DNA from: Chryseobacterium mucoviscidosis
Lineage (GTDB): Bacteria > Bacteroidota > Bacteroidia > Flavobacteriales > Weeksellaceae
Direction: 5' to 3'
DNA length: 64,000 bases
Assembly (NCBI RefSeq): GCF_002177115.1
Contig: NZ_MVAG01000193.1
Coordinates: forward strand, 1-64,000
The notes beneath the pieces were generated by a model that was not told the DNA's origin, did not search any database, and saw only the letters and a list, made by a program, of their open reading frames with translations. Positions 16,020-25,432 of this stretch are shown here, piece after piece. The translations under genes and the position numbers were made by a program. Positions within the stretch are counted from its first letter, which is position 1. Every line of letters starts with the position of its first letter.

Positions 16020-17216
16020 TTAATGGAAATTAGAATTTTGGGTGATGCTGAGATAATCACTCAAGACTTTCATCTGATCTTTATTTCCCTTTTTTATTCT
16101 GGCTTTACGGCTTACGAGTCGGTCAACAATTTTGGTAATCATTCTTTTCGTCACCGGAAAAGCCTTTCTGTTGGAAACTTCCGGAATTTTCAGTCTTTTG
16201 CACACTTCATCATCCAGCAAAAACCATGTACAGCAGATGTGGAGATAACGAAGATTTTTTCTCTGGAAACTGTATTTCAGGATCGGATTTTCCAGCGATT
16301 CGTTCAGAAGAGAATGAGCCAGCAAAACAGAATCTTCATCCGCAGAAGGCTGAACCGAAGTCCACAGATAGAAATACTGCGTTGCCTGTACTTTATCATT
16401 CGGTAAAAGATCCTCCGGAATTCCCAGAAGATAACCTACATATTTCCAAAGGTGGAAAAGCCCTTTTTCTTCCTCTTCGGTGAACGTGTTTCCCAGTTTG
16501 TACAGACTGTGCATAAAAACGAGACTGAAACCAATATACGTTGCCATCATATCCCAGGAATTGATGGGTTCTCCCCAGTTTTCCGTGTCCCATTCTTTAT
16601 AATATTTTTTAATGGAAACTCTTGCGTAAGAATGGATCAGTCGGGTTTTTATGGCAAACTCATATCCTTTTTTATGAACTTCCAAAGCATCATATCGGGT
16701 AACATTTACCCAAAAATCAAGCGTTTCAGAAAGTCTTTTTACAGCGCCTTTTTTTAAGGCTTCCGTTGCAATAAGGGGTTTGTTGAGGTAAGCATAATCA
16801 TAACCTCCGATCAGGCAGTAATCACGAAGAGAGATCAGAGAATCCACATTGCTTCTCATGCAGAGTTCTGCACCGCTTTTAATCAGATGATAATCCAGCC
16901 AGTCAGGAATTTTCTGAGTCTGCAGGAAAAGCTGTTTTACGCTTTCCGGAACATCATCATTCTCAGAAACACCATTTCGGATGTAGCCTTCAATTTCTCT
17001 CGAAGCTTCATGAAATTTTTGAGTGAGATAAACGTCTTTTACAACCTGATCGCCGACTTCATCCACATCATAAAAATAAGATGAAAATCTTTCAAAATCT
17101 TTAAAACTGACCTCTGCTCCTGAAAAATCAAGAAGCTGTTTTCCGTTGCCTTTTGTCCAGAAATCTTTAAAATGCTGCGAATCTTTAAAGCGTGGCTGTA
17201 AAATTGTTTTCTCCAT
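16020..17216 (-). CDS. oxygenase MpaB family protein (DUF2236)
   Basis: A 398-aa, mostly helical soluble protein without a signal peptide. The segments YLNKPLIATEALKKGAVKRL, ETLDFWVNVTRYDAL and FAIKTRLIHSYARVSIKKYY match the core of the DUF2236 family, which includes fungal MpaB oxygenase and the haem-dependent rubber oxygenase Lcp. The His in RLIHSYARV is the candidate haem ligand by analogy with Lcp. The natural substrate in flavobacteria is unknown. The gene lies 97 bp downstream of a LuxR-type regulator gene in the same direction and might be controlled by it; the spacing neither proves nor excludes an operon. Confidence 0.75.
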   Translation of the reverse strand: MEKTILQPRFKDSQHFKDFWTKGNGKQLLDFSGAEVSFKDFERFSSYFYDVDEVGDQVVKDVYLTQKFHEASREIEGYIRNGVSENDDVPESVKQLFLQTQKIPDWLDYHLIKSGAELCMRSNVDSLISLRDYCLIGGYDYAYLNKPLIATEALKKGAVKRLSETLDFWVNVTRYDALEVHKKGYEFAIKTRLIHSYARVSIKKYYKEWDTENWGEPINSWDMMATYIGFSLVFMHSLYKLGNTFTEEEEKGLFHLWKYVGYLLGIPEDLLPNDKVQATQYFYLWTSVQPSADEDSVLLAHSLLNESLENPILKYSFQRKNLRYLHICCTWFLLDDEVCKRLKIPEVSNRKAFPVTKRMITKIVDRLVSRKARIKKGNKDQMKVLSDYLSITQNSNFH

Positions 17217-17313
17217 CGAAGGCTAAAGGTACAAGTTTTGCTCCGCAATTGCAGAGTGAGATTTATCAGGAAAATTCAATTCACAGTTTACAATTCTTCA
17301 TTCACTTTTGACA

Positions 17314-18090
17314 TTATATCAATCCCCATTCGAACGCTTTTGTTAACAGTTCTTTGCTGTTTCTGGAATTTGTTTTGGCTAAGATATTCTTTCTGTGAGT
17401 ACGGACAGTATGTTCTGATAAAATCAGCATTTTCGAAATTTCTGGTCCGGAATATCCTTTGGCAATAAGTGAAAGAATTTCTGTTTCTCTTTTTGTTAAA
17501 TTGATTTCCTGATCTTTTTTTGAAGAAGAATTTTCAATTTTAATCTGAATGAAATCGCTCCGATGACCAATTCCTGTAATCAGTACAGTATGCGGATTCT
17601 GTTTTGTAATATGATGGATGTTGGTATGGATGTTAACAGACTGAACCAGATTTTTATCCTCATCTTCCCACGTAAGTACCGCCTGATGATGAAAAAGCTC
17701 GTAATTTCCTGAAGCGGTTTTCATTCTGAAGCAGTAACTGGATTTAAGAAAAAGCTGATGTTCTTTCCCTGTTTTCATCAATATTTCTACCACTTTCTGT
17801 TCGGCTTTCATAATGAATTCTATATCATCGGGGTGAACGAGATCAATCACTTCTTTTAAATTCTGTGGATATTTCTTCAAACCATGTATCTTCAGGATGT
17901 CAGGATGATGATTGGAAATTGTACTGTTGGTGAGATTTAGCACATAATAATAAAATTCTCCAATGGCAAACATTTCTCCGATGATACGTTCAACAGGAGG
18001 AATATTAGAAATGTGTTTTTCTTTTCTTTCTACATCAGAATAAGAGTTCCAAACTTCTACCAAAGGATGTTTTTTCTCCAGATTATCCAT
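17314..18090 (-). CDS. PAS-like / LuxR-type transcriptional regulator
   Basis: A 258-aa protein. The N-terminal part (about 35-170) has the look of a PAS sensor domain (FYYYVLNLTNSTISNHHPDIL, VHPDDIEFIMKAEQ, YCFRMKTASGNYELFHHQAV). The C-terminal 63 residues form a LuxR helix-turn-helix (LTKRETEILSLIAKGYSGPEISKMLILSEHTVRTHRKNIL). There is no receiver domain, so it is not a classic response regulator. Flavobacteria carry many regulators of this shape with unknown ligands. It is transcribed towards the MpaB-like gene, which is a plausible target. Confidence 0.8.
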   Translation of the reverse strand: MDNLEKKHPLVEVWNSYSDVERKEKHISNIPPVERIIGEMFAIGEFYYYVLNLTNSTISNHHPDILKIHGLKKYPQNLKEVIDLVHPDDIEFIMKAEQKVVEILMKTGKEHQLFLKSSYCFRMKTASGNYELFHHQAVLTWEDEDKNLVQSVNIHTNIHHITKQNPHTVLITGIGHRSDFIQIKIENSSSKKDQEINLTKRETEILSLIAKGYSGPEISKMLILSEHTVRTHRKNILAKTNSRNSKELLTKAFEWGLI

Positions 18091-18406
18091 AAAAAAGATT
18101 TATAACTAAAAATAGTTAAAGTTTTCTTAAAAATACCGCAAAAGGGGGATTTTTTTACATCAATAAAATTTTAAAATTTGTATAAGCCAATAATCATGAA
18201 AACTCATTCTAAATATTTTTCCGTTTTTTCGGATTATGTTTTCATATTTTCTATTAAAAAACAAAATTTACATAATATCATTAATATGTCAGAAATAGTT
18301 TAGAATTTTCTGTTAGCTGTTTGAAAATGATAAACTGGAATCCTCTGCAATTTTGCAGGGGATTCATTATTATATAAGTTTACTGTTTAAAATTAATTTA
18401 TTGAGT
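18091..18406. other. AT-rich intergenic region with one hairpin
   Basis: A 316-bp gap between the PAS/LuxR regulator gene (promoter side) and the 3' end of a membrane protein gene. The only structure seen is a GAATCCTCTGCA/TGCAGGGGATTC hairpin at 18338-18365, a probable terminator for the minus-strand gene. No gene is supported. Confidence 0.55.
18338..18365 (-). terminator. hairpin downstream of the 207-aa membrane protein gene
   Basis: GAATCCTCTGCA, loop, TGCAGGGGATTC: an almost perfect 12-bp stem 42 bp beyond the stop at 18407. No strong T-run follows on the minus strand, so efficiency is uncertain. Confidence 0.45.
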
Positions 18407-19030
18407 TTAACTTTCCGGTCCACGATAGCCGAATATTTGATAAATATAGAAACCCAGAATGAGAGCATAAAATACCGAAATTACCGTAAGAATAAGAACA
18501 ACAATGTTATTTTTGCTTTGTTTGATAAAAAATTTAATAAATCCATACGATATTATTACCAAGCCGACCGCAAAAAGATAAAATATATGCCCTGAATATA
18601 TCATTTGTAAGCCCCATAAAATTCCGCCGATAGTGCCACCAAGAATTCCCCCGAGAATACTTCCGATGTATGTACTTGTTTTTATTTCTACGTCTTTTTT
18701 CTCAGCTTCTATTCTGCTGCTCACAAGGTCTGTAATTTCCTGAATTTCTTCTGTGCACAGTATTTCAGAATGTATGATTGAATTAATGTCGTTTTTGGTA
18801 TTTCCTTTTTTATAGAGCTGATTTATTTTATCATAAACTCGTTGCTTTTCTTCTTCTTTTTCAACCAGTTTATAATATCTTTCCTTCAGAGAGCTGAAGC
18901 CGCCTCTTTCTTCTACCACTATTTCAAGCGCTTTTTTCGCGTCTTCGGTATATCCGTTTGAATTCAGATAGACATTCATAAGCTCAGAATCGGAATATTT
19001 AGAATATCTTTCAATAAGTTCATCCAGCAT
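18407..19030 (-). CDS. hypothetical membrane protein, 207 aa
   Basis: The N-terminal half (1-125) is acidic and helical, beginning LDELIERYSKYSDSELMNVYLNSNGYTEDAKKALEIVVEERGG. This resembles short repeats seen in Bacteroidota proteins that precede membrane segments. The C-terminal part holds a Gly-rich membrane segment (IGSILGGILGGTIGGILWGL) and two further TM helices (HIFYLFAVGLVIISYGFI, IVVLILTVISVFYALILGFYI). Function is unknown. The IS left end lies only 34 bp upstream of the start, so the insertion has probably removed or replaced its native promoter. Confidence 0.65.
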   Translation of the reverse strand: MLDELIERYSKYSDSELMNVYLNSNGYTEDAKKALEIVVEERGGFSSLKERYYKLVEKEEEKQRVYDKINQLYKKGNTKNDINSIIHSEILCTEEIQEITDLVSSRIEAEKKDVEIKTSTYIGSILGGILGGTIGGILWGLQMIYSGHIFYLFAVGLVIISYGFIKFFIKQSKNNIVVLILTVISVFYALILGFYIYQIFGYRGPES

Positions 19031-19063
19031 ATTTACTAATTTTAAGCGGTTAATTTAACCAAA

Positions 19064-20808
19064 AAGAATCCGTCTCACAACCACCAAGTGAGATGGATTT
19101 TTATTTTCATTAAATTCCGGCATCCTTTGGAAAAGAAAAAGTTGTCATCATCATCATGCAACCTTCTTTCTTAAATTATGGGCTAAAGCGTATAATCCGA
19201 ACTCCAATTCTACTTTTTTCAGTCCTTTAAGTGTGAATCGCTTAAAATTATTGCAATGTTTGAGGTGGGCAAACACAGGTTCTACTTCAACCGAACGTTG
19301 TTTGCGTTTTTTAATGCCTTCTTCGCTTTTTAAAAGTTCCCGGATTTTTTCTTTGTAATCCTCCAGATGATGGTTTCGCTCAATGCTCCGGTTTTCTTTC
19401 GAACTGTGGCAAACGCCTCTAATTGGGCATCCATCACAATTTTTTGCTTGATAATGCGAGAGTCTTTGAGGGTAACCGGTCTTGGTTTTCCGGGTGCTTT
19501 CGTGAGTTTTCTCCATTTTTTGTCCCATCGGACAAACATAAAAATCTTCTTCCTTATTATAATGCAGATTTCCTTTGCTGAATGTTTTGTGTTTCGCCTG
19601 ATAATGGGCATCCTGCTCTTTATCGAAGGTGTTGTACTTTACAAACGGAGTGATTTGGTTTTGTTCCAGTAATTCATAGTTCTGCTCGCTTCCGTAACCC
19701 GCATCGGCAGTGAGTTCTTCTAATTTAGCCCATCTTTTTTCTCCATACAGTTTTTTGAAATTTTCTAAATGATGCTCCAGAGTATTGAAGTCGTTGGTCT
19801 CTTGATGAATTGTGTAATTTACAATAAACTGATTTTGACTCCGTCGAATCTTCGATTTCGGTAGAAATCTGCGCATTATAAGCAGGTTTGAGCTGTCCGT
19901 TCATCATATGGTCATCCTTCATTCTCATAAAAGTGGCGTCTTCATCAGTCTTGCTATAGGAATTCCTCTCTGCCAAAACCGCTTCCTGAACTTCGTATTT
20001 ACCGAGATTTTTCTCAAAATTGTTTTTAATGTAATTCAGCTTGGCTTTGGCTTTCTTGTCGGAATCGGTTTTACCGTCGCTGCCTTTTAATTTAGCATTA
20101 ATGCTTTCTACGGTCTGACGGATTTTTTCTTTGCTGATTTCTTTAAACTCCGGTGGTTCAGGGTCTTTGTCCTCTTCCCTTGCCACGCTTTGGGCATATT
20201 TCCAGAGTTCCTCCAGCTGCCGAAGCATCTTTTCTTTATTGGTTTTAATGGCATTTGCCCAAACAAAAGTGTAGCGGTTTGCCTGTGCTTCGATTTTCGT
20301 TCCGTCCACAAAAACCTGTCTCAAACTTACCAAACCTTCTTCGGCAAGAAGCAAAACCACTTGCGAGAAAATATCTTTAAAAGCCGCTTCAAGCTTGTGA
20401 GCCCGAAATCTGTTCACGGTATTATGATCCACGATGCTCATGTTGGAGAGCCACATGAAGTTGATGTTTTCGCGAAGTGCTTTTTCGATTTTCCGAGAGG
20501 AATAAATGTTGTTCATATACGCAAAAACCATCACTTTGAGCATCATCACGGGATGATAGCTGGGATTTCCCTCTTTGCTGTAGGCTTTTAGAAGAGGGGC
20601 TATATCGATCCTCTCCAAAATATCATTGACAATCCGAACAGGATGATTATTGGGAATCAACTCCTCAAAACTATACGGAAATAACACAGTCTGATTTTGG
20701 TTATAATATTTGAAATTCATATGCAAATATCTGATTTCCAGGTATAAATATACAAAAACCCAAAATAATAACCAAGAAAAATCCGCCTCAGTTGTGAGAC
20801 GGATTCTT
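19064..20808 (-). mobile_element. IS1182-family insertion sequence, decayed
   Basis: The 1745-bp element is bounded by perfect 18-bp inverted repeats (AAGAATCCGTCTCACAAC at 19064-19081 and its complement at 20791-20808) and holds a single disrupted transposase on the minus strand. Each end also folds into a hairpin (19067-19099 and 20780-20805) followed by a T-run in the inward direction, which would stop outside transcription from entering. No convincing target-site duplication was found in the immediate flanks. It separates gapA from the 207-aa membrane protein gene. Confidence 0.9.
19154..20726 (-). pseudogene. IS1182-family transposase, frameshifted
   Basis: Two overlapping frames together give a full-length transposase. 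The N-terminal frame (20726 to 19725) carries the DUF772-type opening ([23 protein letters not shown]), [18 protein letters not shown] and [16 protein letters not shown]. The C-terminal frame carries [31 protein letters not shown] and the DDE domain end (VEPVFAHLKHCNNFKRFTLKG). The break is near 19855, after NAQISTE: about 20 nt around a TCGAAGATTCGA palindrome looks extra and shifts the frame. An intact protein would read STE directly into QFIVNY. A single-ORF family, so programmed shifting is unlikely. Confidence 0.85.
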
Positions 20809-20830
20809 CATATTTTAAGCTGATACTTTA

Positions 20831-21862
<1,032 letters not shown>

Positions 21863-21869
21863 TTAAATA

Positions 21870-22856
21870 TTAGATTGCTAAAATTTCTGAAATCAGTAAA
21901 AGATCTTTATTAATTTCGTTGTGTTTTTTAATGGCTTCTTCAATCGGAGTGTATACCAAATCATTAGAGCGCATTCCTGCCATTACGTTGGTTTGTCCTT
22001 CCATTAATCCTGTTACGGCTCCAAAGCCCAGTCTGCTTGCTAACACTCTGTCTGCACAACTCGGAGAACCACCCCTTTGCATGTGTCCCAATATTGCGAC
22101 ACGAATATCATAGTCCGGGAATTCCTTCTTTGTTTTTTCCGCAAGTTCATACACGTTGGCTAATTTCTCACCTTCTGCAACGACAACTATGCTTGAAGCT
22201 TTTCCTGTTTTTTCTGCACTTCTGAAATTGGCAAAAAGTTCATCGATGCTGTCTTTTTTCTCGGGAATCAAAATATCCAGAGCACCGGTTGCCAGTCCAC
22301 TGTTCAAAGCGATAAAACCGGCATCACGACCCATTACTTCCACAAAGAAAACCCTGTTGTGGGAAGTTGCCGTATCACGGATTTTATCAATCGCTTCCAT
22401 TGCAGTATTCAAAGCCGTGTCATAACCAATGGTGTTATCCGTCCCGAAAATATCATTATCAATCGTTCCCGGAACACCAATTACACGAATGCCGAATTCT
22501 TCGTTGAAGATTTTTGCTCCTGTGAAAGTTCCGTCTCCACCAATACAAACCAAACCGTCAATGCCATATTTTACACAATTGTCATAGGCTTTTTGACGAC
22601 CTTCTTTGGTTCTAAATTCCTGTGATCTGGCAGATTTCAGAATCGTTCCGCCCTGGTTGATTATATTTTTTACGGAACGAGGCCCCATTTTAAGGAAATC
22701 ATCGTGGATTAAGCCATTATAACCTTCTCTTACTCCGTAACATTCTATTTTATAATAATTTGCGGTTCTTACTACCGCCCTTAATGCTGCATTCATACCC
22801 GGAGAATCTCCTCCTGAAGTAAGAACTGCAATTTTTTTTACAGCACTCTCTTTCAT
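21870..22856 (-). CDS. pfkA: ATP-dependent 6-phosphofructokinase
   Basis: A 328-aa protein. Motifs are GGDSPGMNAALRAVVR (15-30), CIGGDGTFTGAKIF, the substrate/catalytic loop PGTIDNDIFGTDNTIGYDTAL, VEVMGRDAGFIAL and GHMQRGGSPSCADRVLA. The Gly of GGDGT, rather than Asp, indicates use of ATP and not pyrophosphate (known for the family). It phosphorylates fructose-6-phosphate. A -7 box TAAATTTG (minus strand, 22877-22884) lies 20 bp upstream, so the pfkA-gapA unit is likely transcribed from there. Confidence 0.96.
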   Translation of the reverse strand: MKESAVKKIAVLTSGGDSPGMNAALRAVVRTANYYKIECYGVREGYNGLIHDDFLKMGPRSVKNIINQGGTILKSARSQEFRTKEGRQKAYDNCVKYGIDGLVCIGGDGTFTGAKIFNEEFGIRVIGVPGTIDNDIFGTDNTIGYDTALNTAMEAIDKIRDTATSHNRVFFVEVMGRDAGFIALNSGLATGALDILIPEKKDSIDELFANFRSAEKTGKASSIVVVAEGEKLANVYELAEKTKKEFPDYDIRVAILGHMQRGGSPSCADRVLASRLGFGAVTGLMEGQTNVMAGMRSNDLVYTPIEEAIKKHNEINKDLLLISEILAI

Positions 22857-22876
22857 CTAGTAAAAAATTTCGAACA

Positions 22877-22884
22877 CAAATTTA
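22877..22884 (-). promoter_or_regulatory. -7 box of the pfkA-gapA operon
   Basis: TAAATTTG on the minus strand, 20 bp upstream of the pfkA ATG. No ideal TTG at 19 bp was identified. Confidence 0.5.
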
Positions 22885-23017
22885 CAAAAACAAGTTCAGA
22901 TAATCGTAGTAACTTAAGAAGAGTTTTGCATATAAATGATTAAACCTGAATAAAATTTATCGGTTTACAAAAAAATATCAATGTTTTTGAATGAAAATTA
23001 TTGAGATGAAAATTAAT

Positions 23018-23776
23018 TTAATGCTTTTCGGTAAGATATTTCCAGTATCTCCTCGGAACGTGCTGAATATGAAGCTTCATATTTTTTCTCTCCACAATAT
23101 TGGTTTTTGTGAAATACCTTTGCCAAAGCGTCTGGTAATTTTTTTCTTCATCATGAAATTTCTGCTGATAGCGGTTCAGATCTATTTTTTCATCGGGGTA
23201 AAAAAAGTCGCAGATTTCAAGATCGTATAGAATCCCGTAATTTCTTCTCAAATCATAAATCATCCATTTCTGATCCTGATAGCGGTCTTTGAAATGTTTC
23301 CGGATTAAAGGCAGTACATTAAAATCCGGATCTATTTTAGCGAAGAAAACACCGTCCTGCATTTTTTCGAATCGTACAAAAGCCGTCATTCTGTGTCTTT
23401 CCCGACTGACGGATTTACAGATTTTAGAAATCTTCAGAATGTCATTGTCTGCATAATTTTTCAGGATATTTTCATCGGGATGTTTTACAGATTGCTTTAC
23501 GGCAGACAAAATAAGCTGTTCCAGTTCCGGATCTTCAGATAAGAAAACTTTTAATAGTTCATGAATTCCAGCTTTTCCGATATTCTGCTCTAATTTGTTT
23601 AAAACCCTTTCAGATTTATCATTTTGAGTAATAACCTCATGAATTTCCGCAAAGATATTTTCCTGATGAAATCTTTCCCTGCTTACAATTTCCACATCTT
23701 TATATTTATACTCGAAAACTTCGAATACAGCGGTTAAAAGTCCGTCGAAACTGCCGTCGTAGAGTAGGGTAGTCAT
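23018..23776 (-). CDS. TIGR03915-family putative DNA repair protein (DUF4130)
   Basis: A 252-aa protein opening MTTLLYDGSFDGLLTAVFEVFE, which is characteristic of the family, with later SRERHRMTAFVRFEKMQDGVFFAKIDPDFNVLPLIRKHFKDRY and WMIYDLRRNYGILYD. In other bacteria this domain is encoded next to, or fused to, a UdgX-type uracil-DNA glycosylase domain and next to a radical SAM protein; here no glycosylase domain is fused. It follows the radical SAM gene by 84 bp in the same direction. A role in nucleic-acid repair or modification is inferred from this partnership; the reaction is unknown. Confidence 0.8.
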   Translation of the reverse strand: MTTLLYDGSFDGLLTAVFEVFEYKYKDVEIVSRERFHQENIFAEIHEVITQNDKSERVLNKLEQNIGKAGIHELLKVFLSEDPELEQLILSAVKQSVKHPDENILKNYADNDILKISKICKSVSRERHRMTAFVRFEKMQDGVFFAKIDPDFNVLPLIRKHFKDRYQDQKWMIYDLRRNYGILYDLEICDFFYPDEKIDLNRYQQKFHDEEKNYQTLWQRYFTKTNIVERKNMKLHIQHVPRRYWKYLTEKH

Positions 23777-23782
23777 CTGAGT

Positions 23783-23815
23783 TGGAAGGGAGTGTTTTAG
23801 TGTTTTAGAGTTTGT
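23783..23815 (+). repeat. GAGTGTTTTAG-type low-complexity repeat
   Basis: GGGAGTGTTTTAG-TGTTTTAGAG-TTTG: about three imperfect units of the same kind as those at 47941-48004, 48076-48128 and 58739-58813. It lies between the radical SAM and DUF4130 genes, on the strand opposite to them. Confidence 0.55.
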
Positions 23816-23860
23816 AATCTTGTGTTATTCGTGAAAAAATTCGTGCAATTCGTGTTTTAA

Positions 23861-25120
23861 CTAAAACAACGTCAACTGTTGCGAAAACTGATTATGAAAT
23901 TTCGAAGAACTTCCGCCAATCAGCAATTTCTTAAGATTTTGATTCGTCAGATATTTTAAAAAGGCGTTTCCTGCGTTAAAATCAATGAAATATTTTGCGC
24001 GGTTTACTGCTGCTCCCAACTTTTTAAGATGATCCATATTCAGAACCTGAAAACGTCTTGCACTTACAATTTTCTGTGCTGTTTTTACTCCAATTCCAGG
24101 AATTCTTAAAATCATCTGGTAATCAGCAGTTTGAAGATTAACAGGAAACTGATCTAAATGTCGCAAAGCCCAGCTTAATTTGGGATCGACTTCAAGATCT
24201 AAAAATGGCATATTCGGATCCAGTATTTCTTCAGCTTTAAAACCATAAAAACGCATCAGCCAATCCGACTGATACAAACGGTTTTCACGAAGCATCGGAA
24301 CTTCAGTCGTAAGCGAAGGTAATCTTTTATCTTCTAAAACCGGAACATATCCGGAATAATACACTCTTTTCAGACTGAAATTTTTATAAAAATGATCGGC
24401 AACTTTAATGATCTGTAAATCATTTTCATTCGTAGCACCTACAATCATTTGCGTAGACTGTCCTGCAGGAGCAAATTTTGGTGTTTTCCGGAAAAGTTTT
24501 TTCTCATCTTTGTATTGCGCAATTCCGTTCTGGATATACTTCATCGGATTAAGCATATCCTGCCTGTTTTTTTCAGGAGCCAGCAATTTCAGTCCGCTTT
24601 CGGTTGGGATTTCGAGATTTACAGATAAACGGTCGGCGTACAAAGCGGCTTCCTGCATCAGTTCATCACTTGCTCCCGGAATTGATTTTAAATGAATGTA
24701 ACCGTTGAAATTTTCTTCCAGACGTAATTTTTTCGCCACACGAACCAGACGTTCCATGGTCGTATCCGCATTTTTAAAAATTCCTGAGCTTAAGAACAAC
24801 CCTTCAATATAATTTCTGCGGTAAAAATTGATCGTTAAATCTACCACTTCCTCCACAGTAAAAGCAGCTCTTTTAATATCATTTGAACTTCTGGAAACAC
24901 AGTAAGCGCAATCGTAAATGCAATGATTGGTCAATAGAATTTTGAGAAGAGAAACACAACGTCCGTCTTCCGTATAGGTATGGCAGATTCCGCTTGCGGA
25001 ACTGTCTCCCAAAGCCCCTTTTTTGTTCTTTCTCGAACCTCCGCTTGATGAGCAGGAAACATCATATTTCGCTGCATCGGCAAGGATTTCAAGTTTTTCT
25101 TTCAGGCGGTCAAAATTCAT
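23861..25120 (-). CDS. putative DNA modification/repair radical SAM protein (TIGR03916)
   Basis: A 419-aa protein. The [4Fe-4S]-binding motif CX3CX2C is at Cys67, Cys71 and Cys74 (NHCIYDCAYCVSR), with further conserved Cys in GICHTYTEDGRC upstream. A TIM-barrel core follows (LFLSSGIFKNADTTMERLVR, LSVNLEIPTESGLKLLAPEK). A C-terminal helix-hairpin-helix (MILRIPGIGVKTAQKIVSARR) is a DNA-binding element. The family travels with the DUF4130 protein found just downstream. Radical chemistry on DNA, such as reversal of a lesion or a base modification, is inferred. Its upstream spacer faces the HMG-CoA reductase gene. Confidence 0.85.
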   Translation of the reverse strand: MNFDRLKEKLEILADAAKYDVSCSSSGGSRKNKKGALGDSSASGICHTYTEDGRCVSLLKILLTNHCIYDCAYCVSRSSNDIKRAAFTVEEVVDLTINFYRRNYIEGLFLSSGIFKNADTTMERLVRVAKKLRLEENFNGYIHLKSIPGASDELMQEAALYADRLSVNLEIPTESGLKLLAPEKNRQDMLNPMKYIQNGIAQYKDEKKLFRKTPKFAPAGQSTQMIVGATNENDLQIIKVADHFYKNFSLKRVYYSGYVPVLEDKRLPSLTTEVPMLRENRLYQSDWLMRFYGFKAEEILDPNMPFLDLEVDPKLSWALRHLDQFPVNLQTADYQMILRIPGIGVKTAQKIVSARRFQVLNMDHLKKLGAAVNRAKYFIDFNAGNAFLKYLTNQNLKKLLIGGSSSKFHNQFSQQLTLF

Positions 25121-25432
25121 TTTTATTCTTTTTTTACCATTTTTTTATTAACACATAAGTTACATCAGCTTCCAACAAAATACTTTGAAAATATTTAGAT
25201 TTCATAAGAAAGAAAATCAAAGATTTTAAAAACTAAAGTGTTCTTATTTTTTGAATTATTTAATTCTAATGGCACTTAAGTGTTTAAAAAAATAAACTTA
25301 ATTAGATTTAAAATTTTATATTTTCCGTTCAAATTTAATTCCAAAATTGATAAATGTCAATCTTTTTTGATAGAAGTTATCAACAGTTTAAAGTGACAAA
25401 TTTAGTATATTTACGCTCATTAAATTTATGTT
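25121..25432. other. divergent promoter region, AT-rich
   Basis: A 312-bp spacer between the radical SAM gene and hmgA. It contains a perfect palindrome CACTTAAGTG (25273-25282) and a -7-like box TATATTTA just upstream of hmgA (near 25408-25415). Otherwise it holds homopolymer A/T runs and no supported gene. Confidence 0.5.

Noticed and set aside
22991-23230. 79-aa + strand frame opposite the DUF4130 gene
   Set aside because: A shadow frame of a well-supported minus-strand gene.
25273-25282. CACTTAAGTG palindrome as an operator
   Set aside because: A 10-bp palindrome in a 312-bp AT-rich spacer can occur by chance, and no regulator is encoded nearby.
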